Of a DNA stretch of 64,000 nucleotides, positions 54,714 to 62,348 are shown piece by piece. The position numbers were made by a program, and so were the translations under genes. The DNA lies in NCBI RefSeq assembly GCF_000423345.1, contig NZ_AUHU01000005.1, positions 248,001-312,000 of the forward strand. Reading direction: 5' to 3'. The stretch's first letter is position 1; each line of letters begins with the position of its first letter. The DNA comes from Marinimicrobium agarilyticum DSM 16975. Lineage in GTDB: Bacteria; Pseudomonadota; Gammaproteobacteria; Pseudomonadales; Cellvibrionaceae. The notes beneath the pieces were generated by a model that saw only the letters and a list, made by a program, of their open reading frames with translations, made no database searches and was not told the DNA's origin.

Positions 54714-55346
54714 TTAAGGCGATGGCCTGAGCAATGGTTTTAGCACGGGCCAGACGTTATCCAGAATGAGCGGTTGCGCGTCCGCGTTGGGGTGAATGCC
54801 GTCTCGCTGCATCAGGCTCTGTCTGGTGGCGATGCCCTCCAGCATAAAGGGAACCAAGGGCAGAGCCTTTTCCTCGGCCAAGGCGGGATAGACGGCGGTG
54901 AACTGGTCCGTATAGCGGCGTCCATAATTCGGTGGAATCTGTATTCCGAGTACCAGCACTTTGGCACCTGCCTCCCGACTGAGAGCGACGGCGTCCTCAA
55001 GGTTGCTGCGCATCTCATCAACGGGGTAACCGCGCAGGCCGTCGTTGCCGCCCAGCTCCAGAATCACCCACTCCGGCTGGTGCGCCTCCAGTAGTCGGGG
55101 CAGGCGCTTCAGTCCGCCCTCGGTGGTTTCCCCGCTGACACTGGCATTGACCACCTGGTGAGGAAAACCCTCGCGCTCCAGGCGACGCTCCAGCAGCTCG
55201 ACCCAACCGTCTTCAACATCGATGCCGTAGCCGGCGCTGAGGCTGTCTCCCAATACCAGGATTTTCGGCGCTGTCTGGGCCGACGCGAAAGCGCTGGCGC
55301 TCAAAAGAAGCCACAGACAAAACCATCCCAAAAGCCGTTGCCGCAT
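54714..55346 (-). CDS. tesA: Periplasmic acyl-CoA thioesterase I / arylesterase TesA
   Basis: 210 residues. Signal peptide ending ASAQ, then an SGNH hydrolase: nucleophile in ILVLGDSLSAGYGI (~37), Gly in VVNASVSGETTEGG, Asn in ILELGGNDGLRG and the Asp/His pair in MQRDGIHPNADAQP. It is divergent from the YbbA-type ATPase gene, the same arrangement as tesA-ybbA in E. coli. Confidence 0.92.
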   Translation of the reverse strand: MRQRLLGWFCLWLLLSASAFASAQTAPKILVLGDSLSAGYGIDVEDGWVELLERRLEREGFPHQVVNASVSGETTEGGLKRLPRLLEAHQPEWVILELGGNDGLRGYPVDEMRSNLEDAVALSREAGAKVLVLGIQIPPNYGRRYTDQFTAVYPALAEEKALPLVPFMLEGIATRQSLMQRDGIHPNADAQPLILDNVWPVLKPLLRPSP

Positions 55347-55512
55347 AATCAGTTACCTTTTCAGTCAGCGTTCAATGATAAAGTGCCGCTGATCGCGCGG
55401 ACAGGGTATACCGTAAAGAATTGTGAACCGTTTTGACAGCCTCGGCCGTTGAAGGTGCAATAGCAGGCTTGATTCCTATTACTTGACTCGTATGAGTGGG
55501 CCGGAGATCCCG

Positions 55513-56208
55513 ATGGATGCAAAATTGTTGGTAGAAGCGAGCGATGTTGGCAAGGTGGTTCCCACAGCAGAGGGCGATCTGACCATCCTGCAGCGCATTT
55601 CTCTGGCGGTGGCGGCGGGGGAGAGCCTGGCGATTACCGGCCCGTCCGGCTCGGGAAAATCCACCTTGCTGGGGATCCTGGCCGGATTGGACCTGCCCAG
55701 CTCTGGTGAGGTACGCCTCTGTGGGCAGACCTTGACGCGCCTGGACGAAGAGGGGCGGGCAAAGGTCAGGGCCGCCTCGGTCGGTTTTGTCTTTCAGTCC
55801 TTTCAATTGCTGCCGGGGCTTTCCGCCCTGGAAAACGTGATGTTGCCCCTGGAGCTTCACGGCAACCGCAACGCCCGCGCCGCCGCCAAGGAGTACCTCA
55901 CCCGGGTCGGTCTGGCTGAACGCCTCAATCATTACCCTCAGCAGCTCTCCGGGGGCGAGCAGCAGCGAGTGGCCATCGCCCGCGCTTTTGCCAGCCAGCC
56001 AGAGGTGTTGTTTGCCGACGAACCTACCGGCAACCTCGATATCCACACCGGCGCCACCATTATTGATCTGCTCTTTGACCTCAATCGGGAGCAGGGTACC
56101 ACGCTTATCCTGATTACCCACGAAGAGCGTCTGGCCCAGCGCTGCGGCCGGCGCATCCATCTGGTGGCGGGTGCCCTGGAAGACCAGCCGATGCCGGAAG
56201 AGGTCTGA
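55513..56208 (+). CDS. ybbA: ABC transporter ATP-binding protein, YbbA-like
   Basis: 231 residues from ATG 55513, which has GGAG 6 bp upstream; earlier TTG/ATG codons are possible. Walker A is GPSGSGKSTLLG, Q-loop VFQSFQLLPGLSALENVMLP, signature LSGGEQQRVAIAR, Walker B VLFADEPTGNLD. This is the MacB/LolD class that drives mechanotransmission rather than import. Its permease gene starts 3 bp after the stop. Confidence 0.9.
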   Translation: MDAKLLVEASDVGKVVPTAEGDLTILQRISLAVAAGESLAITGPSGSGKSTLLGILAGLDLPSSGEVRLCGQTLTRLDEEGRAKVRAASVGFVFQSFQLLPGLSALENVMLPLELHGNRNARAAAKEYLTRVGLAERLNHYPQQLSGGEQQRVAIARAFASQPEVLFADEPTGNLDIHTGATIIDLLFDLNREQGTTLILITHEERLAQRCGRRIHLVAGALEDQPMPEEV

Positions 56209-56211
56209 TTC

Positions 56212-58677
56212 ATGCTCTCAGCACGATTATTGTGGCGCAACTGGCGCAGTGGAGAAGTGCGGCTTCTGAGTGTCGCGTTGGTGATGGCGGTCATGGTGGT
56301 GAGTGCCATCGCCATCTTCACCGACCGACTCGATGCCACTCTGGTGCAGCAGAGCAACAACCTGCTGGGCGCCGATCGGGTGGTTCGGGGCTCCGACCCT
56401 CATGACCCGGCCTGGGAGCAAGAGGCCGCTGATCAGGACTTGCGACAGAGCCGCCTGGTCGAGTTCTCCTCCATGGTCTACAAGGGTGATGCCATGCACC
56501 TGGCATCCATCAAGGCGGTCGATGAGGGGTATCCGCTTCGGGGCGTGGTGGAAACGACAGACAGGCCCTGGACGGCGGAGCCCCCTCAGGTCGCTCAGGG
56601 CATTCCCGCACCCGGGGAGGCCTGGGTCGATGCCCGGTTGTTGCCGCTGCTTGATATCGAGCTGGGGGATACCTTCGGTGTCGGCGATTATCAGTTGACC
56701 GCTTCCCGCGTGATGGTGCGCCAGCCTGACGGTGCCAGCTCCATTTTTATGACCGGTGGCCGTGTTCTGATGAACCTCTCCGACCTGGAGAAAACCGGTG
56801 TGGTGCAGCCGGGCAGCCGGGTAAGTTATCAATGGTTGCTGGCGGCAGACCGTCCCGCGCAGCTTGACGATTTTATGGCCTGGCTCGAGCCCAAGATGAG
56901 CGAGCACTACCGGGTCGTGGACATTGAATCCTCTCAGCGCCGGCTGGCTCAGACACTCGATCGAGGCAAACAGTTTCTGTTGCTGGCCGCCGTGGTGGGC
57001 GTGCTGCTCTCCGGTGTTGCGATAGGGCTGGCGGCGCGGCAGTTTGCCGACCGCCATGTGGATCAGGTCGCCCTGATGAAAAGTCTGGGCGCCGGTGCCG
57101 GGCGCATTCGCCGGTTATATTTCGGGCAGTTGATCATTCTCTCCGCCGTGGCGTCGGTTATCGGAATTGTGCTGGGGGAGGGCTTTCAGCGACTGGTGGC
57201 TTACGGTTTGTCTTCTTTTTTCGATTTGACTCTGGCGCCGCCCGGGTGGCTGGCCTATGTGCTGAGTCTGTTCAGCGGCCTGGTGTGCCTGATGTTTTTC
57301 GCGCTACCGGCGCTGTGGTTTCTGCCGGGCGTACCGCCTCTGAAAATTCTGCGGCGAGAGTTGACGGTCGATCGCGTGCAGGTCTGGACCCAGGTGGTAC
57401 TGGCGCTATCGGCCGTAACCTTGCTGGTGGTGCTGTTCAGCCGGGACTGGGAGCTGGCCCTCAGCGTCGTGGCGGCGCTTCTGGTCGTCGTGGTACTGAC
57501 TGCGGTACTCGGCCTGGCATTACTGCTGTTGAGCCGTCGACTGACCACCGGTGCGAGCAGTGTCTGGCGGTTGGCGGTGGCCAACCTGCAGCGCCGCCGT
57601 GGCCACAGCCTGGTGCAGATGGTGATTTTCTCGATCGCCATCATGTTGCTGATTACCCTGACGGTCGTGCGGACCTCGTTGGTGGAAGACTGGCGTCTGC
57701 AACTGCCGGAAGAAGCGCCCAACCACTTTCTGGTAAACGTCGCACCGGATGAGGTGGAAGACGTGCAGACCTTGCTCGATAGCAATCAGGTGGATCGACA
57801 GCCCCTGTATCCGATGGTGCGCGGTCGTCTGACCCACATTAACGATGAAGAGAAAAGCCGGGACCGGCTCAACCGGGAGGCCAACCTGACCTGGAGTGAG
57901 GCGCTGGGCGAGGATAACGAGATCGTCGCCGGCCAGTGGTGGGACCAGTGGCAGGGCAATGAGTTGCCCGGTGTATCCGTGGAGGCGGAATTGGCAGGCG
58001 AATTGGGCATCGAGCTTGGTGACCGTCTGCGGTTCTCGATCGGCGGTTTGACCGAGGAGGCCGTGGTGGCGAGCCTGCGTTCGCTGGACTGGCAATCGAT
58101 GAACCCCAACTTCTTTTTTATCTTTGAGCCCGGAACGCTGGAGGATTACGCCGCCACTTACATTACCAGTGCCTATATTCCGGCGGAGCAGAAATCCCTG
58201 GTGAACGAGCTGATGCGCGAGCACCCGACCATTTTATTGATTGAGCTGGACCGGGTGTTTGACCAGATCCGCAGCGTCGTCACCCAGGTGACCAAGGGGA
58301 TTCAGTTGGTCCTGGTGTTGACGGTCATCGGTGGGGCGCTGGTGCTTCTGGCGGCAGTCACCACCAGCCTGGACTCCCGTAAACAGGAAGCCGGTCTGTT
58401 GCGCGCTCTGGGCAGCCCCCGCCGATTGGTGGTGGGGAGTGTCTGGGCAGAGTTCTCCATCTTGGGTGGCTTGTCAGGGGTCATTGCCGTTATCGGTTCC
58501 GAAGCACTGCTGCTCAGCCTTCAACACTTTGTGCTCGAAATACCGATTCGCCCGCATTATCTGTTTTGGGTGTTGGGGCCCGTGCTCGGGGCGATTTTTG
58601 TCGGACTGCTCGGGGCTATTAGTTGCCGAAGTGCCGTCACCACGCCGCCGGCCGTGGTCTTGCGCGAAGCCACATAG
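56212..58677 (+). CDS. ybbP: FtsX-family ABC permease, YbbP-like
   Basis: 821 residues with two FtsX-type permease units: a first span near 20-40, three spans at ~255-400, three at ~410-500 region and three at the C-terminus (~700-810), with large periplasmic loops between. RDWELALSVVAALLVVVVLT and LVLTVIGGALVLLAAVTTSL are spans. It partners YbbA; relatives may act on lipids or lipoproteins. Confidence 0.88.
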   Translation: MLSARLLWRNWRSGEVRLLSVALVMAVMVVSAIAIFTDRLDATLVQQSNNLLGADRVVRGSDPHDPAWEQEAADQDLRQSRLVEFSSMVYKGDAMHLASIKAVDEGYPLRGVVETTDRPWTAEPPQVAQGIPAPGEAWVDARLLPLLDIELGDTFGVGDYQLTASRVMVRQPDGASSIFMTGGRVLMNLSDLEKTGVVQPGSRVSYQWLLAADRPAQLDDFMAWLEPKMSEHYRVVDIESSQRRLAQTLDRGKQFLLLAAVVGVLLSGVAIGLAARQFADRHVDQVALMKSLGAGAGRIRRLYFGQLIILSAVASVIGIVLGEGFQRLVAYGLSSFFDLTLAPPGWLAYVLSLFSGLVCLMFFALPALWFLPGVPPLKILRRELTVDRVQVWTQVVLALSAVTLLVVLFSRDWELALSVVAALLVVVVLTAVLGLALLLLSRRLTTGASSVWRLAVANLQRRRGHSLVQMVIFSIAIMLLITLTVVRTSLVEDWRLQLPEEAPNHFLVNVAPDEVEDVQTLLDSNQVDRQPLYPMVRGRLTHINDEEKSRDRLNREANLTWSEALGEDNEIVAGQWWDQWQGNELPGVSVEAELAGELGIELGDRLRFSIGGLTEEAVVASLRSLDWQSMNPNFFFIFEPGTLEDYAATYITSAYIPAEQKSLVNELMREHPTILLIELDRVFDQIRSVVTQVTKGIQLVLVLTVIGGALVLLAAVTTSLDSRKQEAGLLRALGSPRRLVVGSVWAEFSILGGLSGVIAVIGSEALLLSLQHFVLEIPIRPHYLFWVLGPVLGAIFVGLLGAISCRSAVTTPPAVVLREAT

Positions 58678-58733
58678 AACCGAGCCTCTGTGCTCAGCTG
58701 GTCTATCAGACTATAATATAGTGATTGATCGTG

Positions 58734-58759
58734 CGGAGAGCCCAGGCTCTCCGTTTTTT
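58734..58759 (+). terminator. Rho-independent terminator upstream of the MATE gene
   Basis: CGGAGAGCC / GGCTCTCCG 9-bp stem with two-base loop and six T. It ends only 6 bp before the MATE ATG, so the MATE ribosome-binding region sits right at the terminator tail; an attenuator role is possible. Confidence 0.85.
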
Positions 58760-58764
58760 ATGGG

Positions 58765-60171
58765 ATGGAGAAGCGTTTGAGTAATCAGCCAAAAAGCCGG
58801 GTGCTGGATAAGGGCCTCTGGGGGATGAGTGCCCCCATGCTGATAGACCAGGCGGTCACCTTCACCATCCCCTTGACCGATATGTTTTTCCTCAGCCGCA
58901 TATCCGACAGTGCGGCGGCGGCCGTGGGCGCGGTGTCGCCGTTGGTGTTTGCTGGCAACACGCTGCTGATGGTGACCGCTTTTGCCGGTTCCAGCATCGC
59001 CAGCCAGCGCATTGGCGCCAACAGATACGATACCGCCAACGCCACCATCATGGCCTACGTGCTGCTGATCATCGGCCTGGCGGTGTTGACGGCACTGGCG
59101 ATCAATACCGGCGGTGCTTTTGTCGCCGGTTGGATGCCTCTGTCCGACGCTATCGAAACCCATGCGGTGACCTACCTGGGAATCATCGGGTGGATGGTCG
59201 CCATCTGGGGCCTGCGGGCCTCTTACCAGACCATTCTGAACGTCTATGGTGACCCCAAGTGGAACACTGTCAGCAACTTCATCTTCTTCGGTGCGAACAT
59301 TCTGGGAAACAGCATCGTGGTGTTCGGCCTGTTCGGGATCGAACCCATGGGCGTCGACGGCGTGGCCATGGCCAGCGTCGCCGCCATCGCCTGCAGCTTC
59401 CTGTTTACGGCGACCATCGTGCACTGGAAACTCAAGTTGCGGCTGCCGCTGAAGCAGGGCATCCGCGAATTCCGATCGCTGATCAAGCCCGTGCTTCGTA
59501 TCGCCGCCCCGGCCAGCCTTGAGCCGGTTTCCTTCAACATGTACATGATCGTGCTCAACTGGATTGTGGCTGGAGTCGGGGACCTGGCGCTGAAGGTCAA
59601 AGTCTACGCGTTCAACACCTTCCTGTTCTGCCTGATGATCTCGGTGGCGCTGAGCATGGCCACGGAAGTGATCATCGCTCAGCGGGTCGGCCGCAACGAG
59701 TTTGATGAGGCCGACCGGCAAATGCGCCGAAGCGTCAAGATCGCTATCTGGGGCACCGGGTTGCTGGCACTGTTCTGGGTGATGTTTAACCAGCCGGTGT
59801 TGGGTATCTATACGGACGACCCGGCGATTCTGGCCTTTGGTTTCTGGGTCTTTGTGTTGGCATTCCTCTCGGAGCCGGCCCGTACGGTGAATATCGTGAT
59901 GGGCGGCGCGTTGCGCTCCACCGGTGATGCGGCTTTTATTTCTTACACGACGATTGGGGTTATCTGGCTGTTCTCGGTTCCCCTGGCTTACATTCTGACG
60001 ATTACGCTGGGGTGGGGAATCTATGGTGTAATGGTAGCGGCGATTGTGGATGAGTCGGTAAGAGCGGCCATCAAGTGGTGGCGCTGGCGTCAGGGCCACT
60101 GGAAGGAGTACGGTGTAGCGGCGCGGGAGGCCCGGGAGGTAAAAAGGCGCGCGATGAAGCAAACGTCCTAG
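58765..60171 (+). CDS. MATE family efflux transporter
   Basis: 468 residues with about 12 spans. LWGMSAPMLIDQAVTFTIPL, TDMFFLSRISDSAAAAVGAV and the second-half ISVALSMATEVIIAQRVGRN are MATE landmarks. TTG 58777 is an alternative start. It exports drugs or metabolites by sodium or proton antiport; the substrate cannot be deduced. Confidence 0.9.
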   Translation: MEKRLSNQPKSRVLDKGLWGMSAPMLIDQAVTFTIPLTDMFFLSRISDSAAAAVGAVSPLVFAGNTLLMVTAFAGSSIASQRIGANRYDTANATIMAYVLLIIGLAVLTALAINTGGAFVAGWMPLSDAIETHAVTYLGIIGWMVAIWGLRASYQTILNVYGDPKWNTVSNFIFFGANILGNSIVVFGLFGIEPMGVDGVAMASVAAIACSFLFTATIVHWKLKLRLPLKQGIREFRSLIKPVLRIAAPASLEPVSFNMYMIVLNWIVAGVGDLALKVKVYAFNTFLFCLMISVALSMATEVIIAQRVGRNEFDEADRQMRRSVKIAIWGTGLLALFWVMFNQPVLGIYTDDPAILAFGFWVFVLAFLSEPARTVNIVMGGALRSTGDAAFISYTTIGVIWLFSVPLAYILTITLGWGIYGVMVAAIVDESVRAAIKWWRWRQGHWKEYGVAAREAREVKRRAMKQTS

Positions 60172-60234
60172 CGCCTTTATTGTCTATACTGACAGAAGCA
60201 AAGTGGAATGAAGAATTTTAAGTGTTGGCACTGA

Positions 60235-60345
60235 GGGGCTCTGCACGGTGTAGCCTTCCGGGACCGTGGAGCGGGGGACCCGCGATTCGAGCCCCCAGGG
60301 ACGGGTTTACGGCGTGTCCCGGAAGGCTACACCGTGCAGAGCCCC
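60235..60345 (-). repeat. Palindromic element C (111 bp, perfect 30-bp arms)
   Basis: Arms 60235-60264 and 60316-60345 are perfect inverted repeats beginning GGGGCTCTGCACGG, unrelated in sequence to arms of A, B or D. The core (minus strand) starts ACGCCGTAAACCCGTCCC. Hairpins, plus strand: GCGGG-GGA-CCCGC (60271-60283) and CCCA-GGGA-CGGG (60294-60305). The second has compensating changes relative to TACA/TGTA in A and D. TTGGCACTGAGG (60225-60236) flanks it as in B. Confidence 0.88.
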
Positions 60346-60412
60346 GGACCTCACTAATGCTCCAAACGCTACGTCAAGACACTAGCGATTTAACCAAACC
60401 AAAGAGGTGACT

Positions 60413-60670
60413 ATGCCCCAGGAAAAAGTACGGAATCTGATTACCCAGATGCATGAGATGTATGGGAGTGAAGAGCCCAGTGAGCCGCAGAAGCGCCTCA
60501 TGGAGCAGCTGGAGCTGCATACTCACCCCAAGGGGACCAAAGATCAGTATGGAGAGCCAGTGCCGCTGGATACGCTGGAGATGCTGGTGGAGGAGATGGC
60601 CGCCGAGCATCCCCGTACGGCTGGGGTGATGAGAGAGATTCTGGAAACACTGAAGAATATCGGGGTGTAG
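60413..60670 (+). CDS. DUF4404 family small protein
   Basis: 85 residues, acidic and helical: EKVRNLITQMHEMYGSEEPS, KRLMEQLELHTHPKG and MLVEEMAAEHPRTAGVMREI. It fits the DUF4404 family of short helical gammaproteobacterial proteins with no known role. ATG 60413 follows AGAGGTG. A terminator follows. Confidence 0.75.
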   Translation: MPQEKVRNLITQMHEMYGSEEPSEPQKRLMEQLELHTHPKGTKDQYGEPVPLDTLEMLVEEMAAEHPRTAGVMREILETLKNIGV

Positions 60671-60694
60671 CTAGCCCGGTTGAAAGCGGATTGG

Positions 60695-60722
60695 AAAAGG
60701 CCCGCTACGGCGGGCCTTTTTT
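60695..60722 (+). terminator. Rho-independent terminator after the DUF4404 gene
   Basis: GGCCCGC-TACG-GCGGGCC stem-loop with six T, 25 bp past the stop; the A-run on the other side allows use by the convergent small gene. Confidence 0.9.
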
Positions 60723-60753
60723 ATTGTATAGGTGTTTGTGGCGGTTAGGCGGG

Positions 60754-60984
60754 CTAGCCGACCCAGGCGAAAGCGACGCCCGCCCGCTCTATGTAGAGGT
60801 ATTCGACCTTCTCTGTCGCCGGGTGACAGGCGTGGCGGAAGTGGTGATGGTTCTGAGTAGACCCCATGTATTCCCAGGCCTGACCGGAAAATTCACAGAT
60901 CGGGTCGCCGCTGTTCAAGCGCTCGTCGGCGAGTTGATCCCACATGGTTTCCCACTCGGGATCGGTCATGCTGAGGTATTCCAT
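60754..60984 (-). CDS. Small His-rich hypothetical protein
   Basis: 76 residues from ATG 60984, chosen for GGAG at 9 bp upstream; an ATG at 61002 is possible. MEYLSMTDPEWETMWDQLAD is followed by HHHFRHACHPATEK (~49-62), a cluster of five His and one Cys that could bind a metal. I do not recognise the family. Confidence 0.6.
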   Translation of the reverse strand: MEYLSMTDPEWETMWDQLADERLNSGDPICEFSGQAWEYMGSTQNHHHFRHACHPATEKVEYLYIERAGVAFAWVG

Positions 60985-61002
60985 GGCTGACACTCCGGTC
61001 AT

Positions 61003-61231
61003 TTCGTTAATGACACTTTAATATCCTCACCTTTAATGTCAAATGTTATTTGTAAGTATTTGATATACCTATCAAAAAACAGACTTTGTTGTGCGGTCTA
61101 TCACACTAATACCGGGGGCAGATTTTGCCGCTTTTGGTTAAGTGTTGGTCTTTATGCCAGAACAACGTTATAGTGATTGGAATGTTTGGGTGTGTGTTTT
61201 GAGGTGCTGAGCACGGGAGGCTAGAAAGCGT
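61003..61231. other. AT-rich intergenic stretch before cueR
   Basis: 229 bp between divergent genes, clearly more AT-rich than the surroundings, especially 61010-61110. It holds two CTTTAAT copies near 61013-61038. No MerR-type dyad (ACCTTCC/GGAAGGT) is visible, so I assign no promoter. Confidence 0.4.
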
Positions 61232-61636
61232 ATGAACATTGGAGAGGCGGCTGAGCGTAGTGGTCTGAACAGTAAGACGATTCGTTATTATGAGAGTCTC
61301 GGTCTGGTGGAGCCGGATCGGGCGGAGAATGGTTATCGGGATTACAGTGAGCGGGATGTGGTTCAGCTTCGGTTCCTTCAGCATTGCCGGGCAGTGGGTT
61401 TTAATCTGGATGAGTGTCGGGAGTTGTTGGCGCTTTATCGGGATCCGAACCGTCGCAGTGCGGAGGTGAAGGCGTTGGTGTTGTCGCATGTGGCGCAGGT
61501 AGAGGCTCAGTTGGAGCAGCTTGAGACGATGCGTAGCACGTTGCTTTCCATGGCGGAGCAGTGCCCCGGGGATGATCACGCCGATTGCGCGATTATCGAT
61601 AATCTGGCTCAGCCGATGCCTTTTAAGTTGGTCTAG
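61232..61636 (+). CDS. cueR: Cu(I)-responsive MerR-family regulator CueR
   Basis: 134 residues. N-terminal MerR HTH: MNIGEAAERSGLNSKTIRYY and GLVEPDRAENGYRDYSERDV. Long dimerisation helix (~80-110), then the metal loop CPGDDHADC with two Cys spaced as in CueR (C-x7-C). It senses cytoplasmic Cu(I)/Ag(I)/Au(I). No copper exporter or oxidase gene lies in the window, so its targets are elsewhere. Confidence 0.9.
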   Translation: MNIGEAAERSGLNSKTIRYYESLGLVEPDRAENGYRDYSERDVVQLRFLQHCRAVGFNLDECRELLALYRDPNRRSAEVKALVLSHVAQVEAQLEQLETMRSTLLSMAEQCPGDDHADCAIIDNLAQPMPFKLV

Positions 61637-61658
61637 GGGTTTCGGGGTTTCGGTGGAG

Positions 61659-61770
61659 GGTCAGTGGTGGGGTATACCGGTTGGAGACCCGCCGTGAATA
61701 CATCCCTGTAGGCTTCTCATCGGCATCCATGCCTCAGAGAGTCTCCAACCGGTATACCCCACCACTGACC
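61659..61770 (+). repeat. Palindromic element D (112 bp, perfect 30-bp arms)
   Basis: Arms 61659-61688 and 61741-61770 are perfect inverted repeats, containing GGTATACC and ending GAGAC/GTCTC as in A and B. Core CCGCCGTGAATACATCC, with hairpins TACA-TCCC-TGTA (61699-61710) and GGCA-TCCA-TGCC (61722-61733). The minus strand reads CTACAGGGATGT and GGCATGGATGCC, GGA motifs 24 nt apart. It starts 23 bp after the cueR stop. Confidence 0.9.
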
Positions 61771-61837
61771 GGCACGTGTAGAGGTGCCTGCAAGCTTTAC
61801 TAAAACACTTGGCGAAGGTGGTAGTCGAAACCACTGA

Positions 61838-61950
61838 GGCCGTAGGCGGGAGAACCTTCATACAAGACCGTTAATCGCGGGACACGTATTATCGAGCTAC
61901 AGGGGTGTGCTTGCAGCGTGTCTTGTATGAAGGTTCTCCCGCCTACGGCC
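61838..61950 (-). repeat. Palindromic element E (113 bp, perfect 31-bp arms)
   Basis: Arms 61838-61868 and 61920-61950 are perfect inverted repeats starting GGCCGTAGGCGGG. The 51-nt core is the most diverged: minus strand ACGCTGCAAGCACACCCC. Plus-strand hairpins: ACA-GGGG-TGT (61899-61908) and CGCG-GGA-CACG (61876-61886). CACTGAGG (61832-61839) flanks the left arm as in B and C. Confidence 0.8.
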
Positions 61951-61973
61951 GGTCTCGATGCCACTAAAAACTT

Positions 61974-62348
61974 CTAACGAATCTGATAAACCCAGAATTT
62001 ATTGAGTACGAAGGAGAATACCGGGACGGAAACCACCACGATGGAAAGCGTCACTCGAGAAGAAAGGGTTGTCCCACTTTCCAGTGCCCATAGCAGTGCC
62101 TCGCTGAATAGAAATGTCGATACTGATGCGACCACGAAGCGTTGCAGGGTCGCGCGGGTCAGCGTTACCCGGAAGGTCAATAGGCCGTGGCCGAAGTAGG
62201 AGACCGCCATCGCCGTTACGTAACCCATCAGGTTTGAGATATACACACTGATGCCCGCCACCTCGTGGGCCGACAGGGCGATCAGGTAATGGGTCAGCGT
62301 GGCGGCAGCGCCCACCACGCCGAAACAGAAGAGCTGTCTAAGAAGCAT
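61974..62348 (-). CDS. GtrA-family membrane protein
   Basis: 124 residues from ATG 62348 (GAGGA upstream). Four spans, with LFCFGVVGAAATLTHYLIAL, ISNLMGYVTAMAVSYFGHGL and FVLNKFWVYQ as GtrA signatures. It probably moves an undecaprenyl-phosphate-linked sugar across the inner membrane, with the adjacent GtrB-like enzyme, whose gene it overlaps by 11 bp. Confidence 0.85.
   Translation of the reverse strand: MLLRQLFCFGVVGAAATLTHYLIALSAHEVAGISVYISNLMGYVTAMAVSYFGHGLLTFRVTLTRATLQRFVVASVSTFLFSEALLWALESGTTLSSRVTLSIVVVSVPVFSFVLNKFWVYQIR

Noticed and set aside
61106-61579. Minus-strand frame opposite cueR
   Set aside because: Low-complexity Leu/Thr/Ile-rich translation antisense to a complete CueR; no support.
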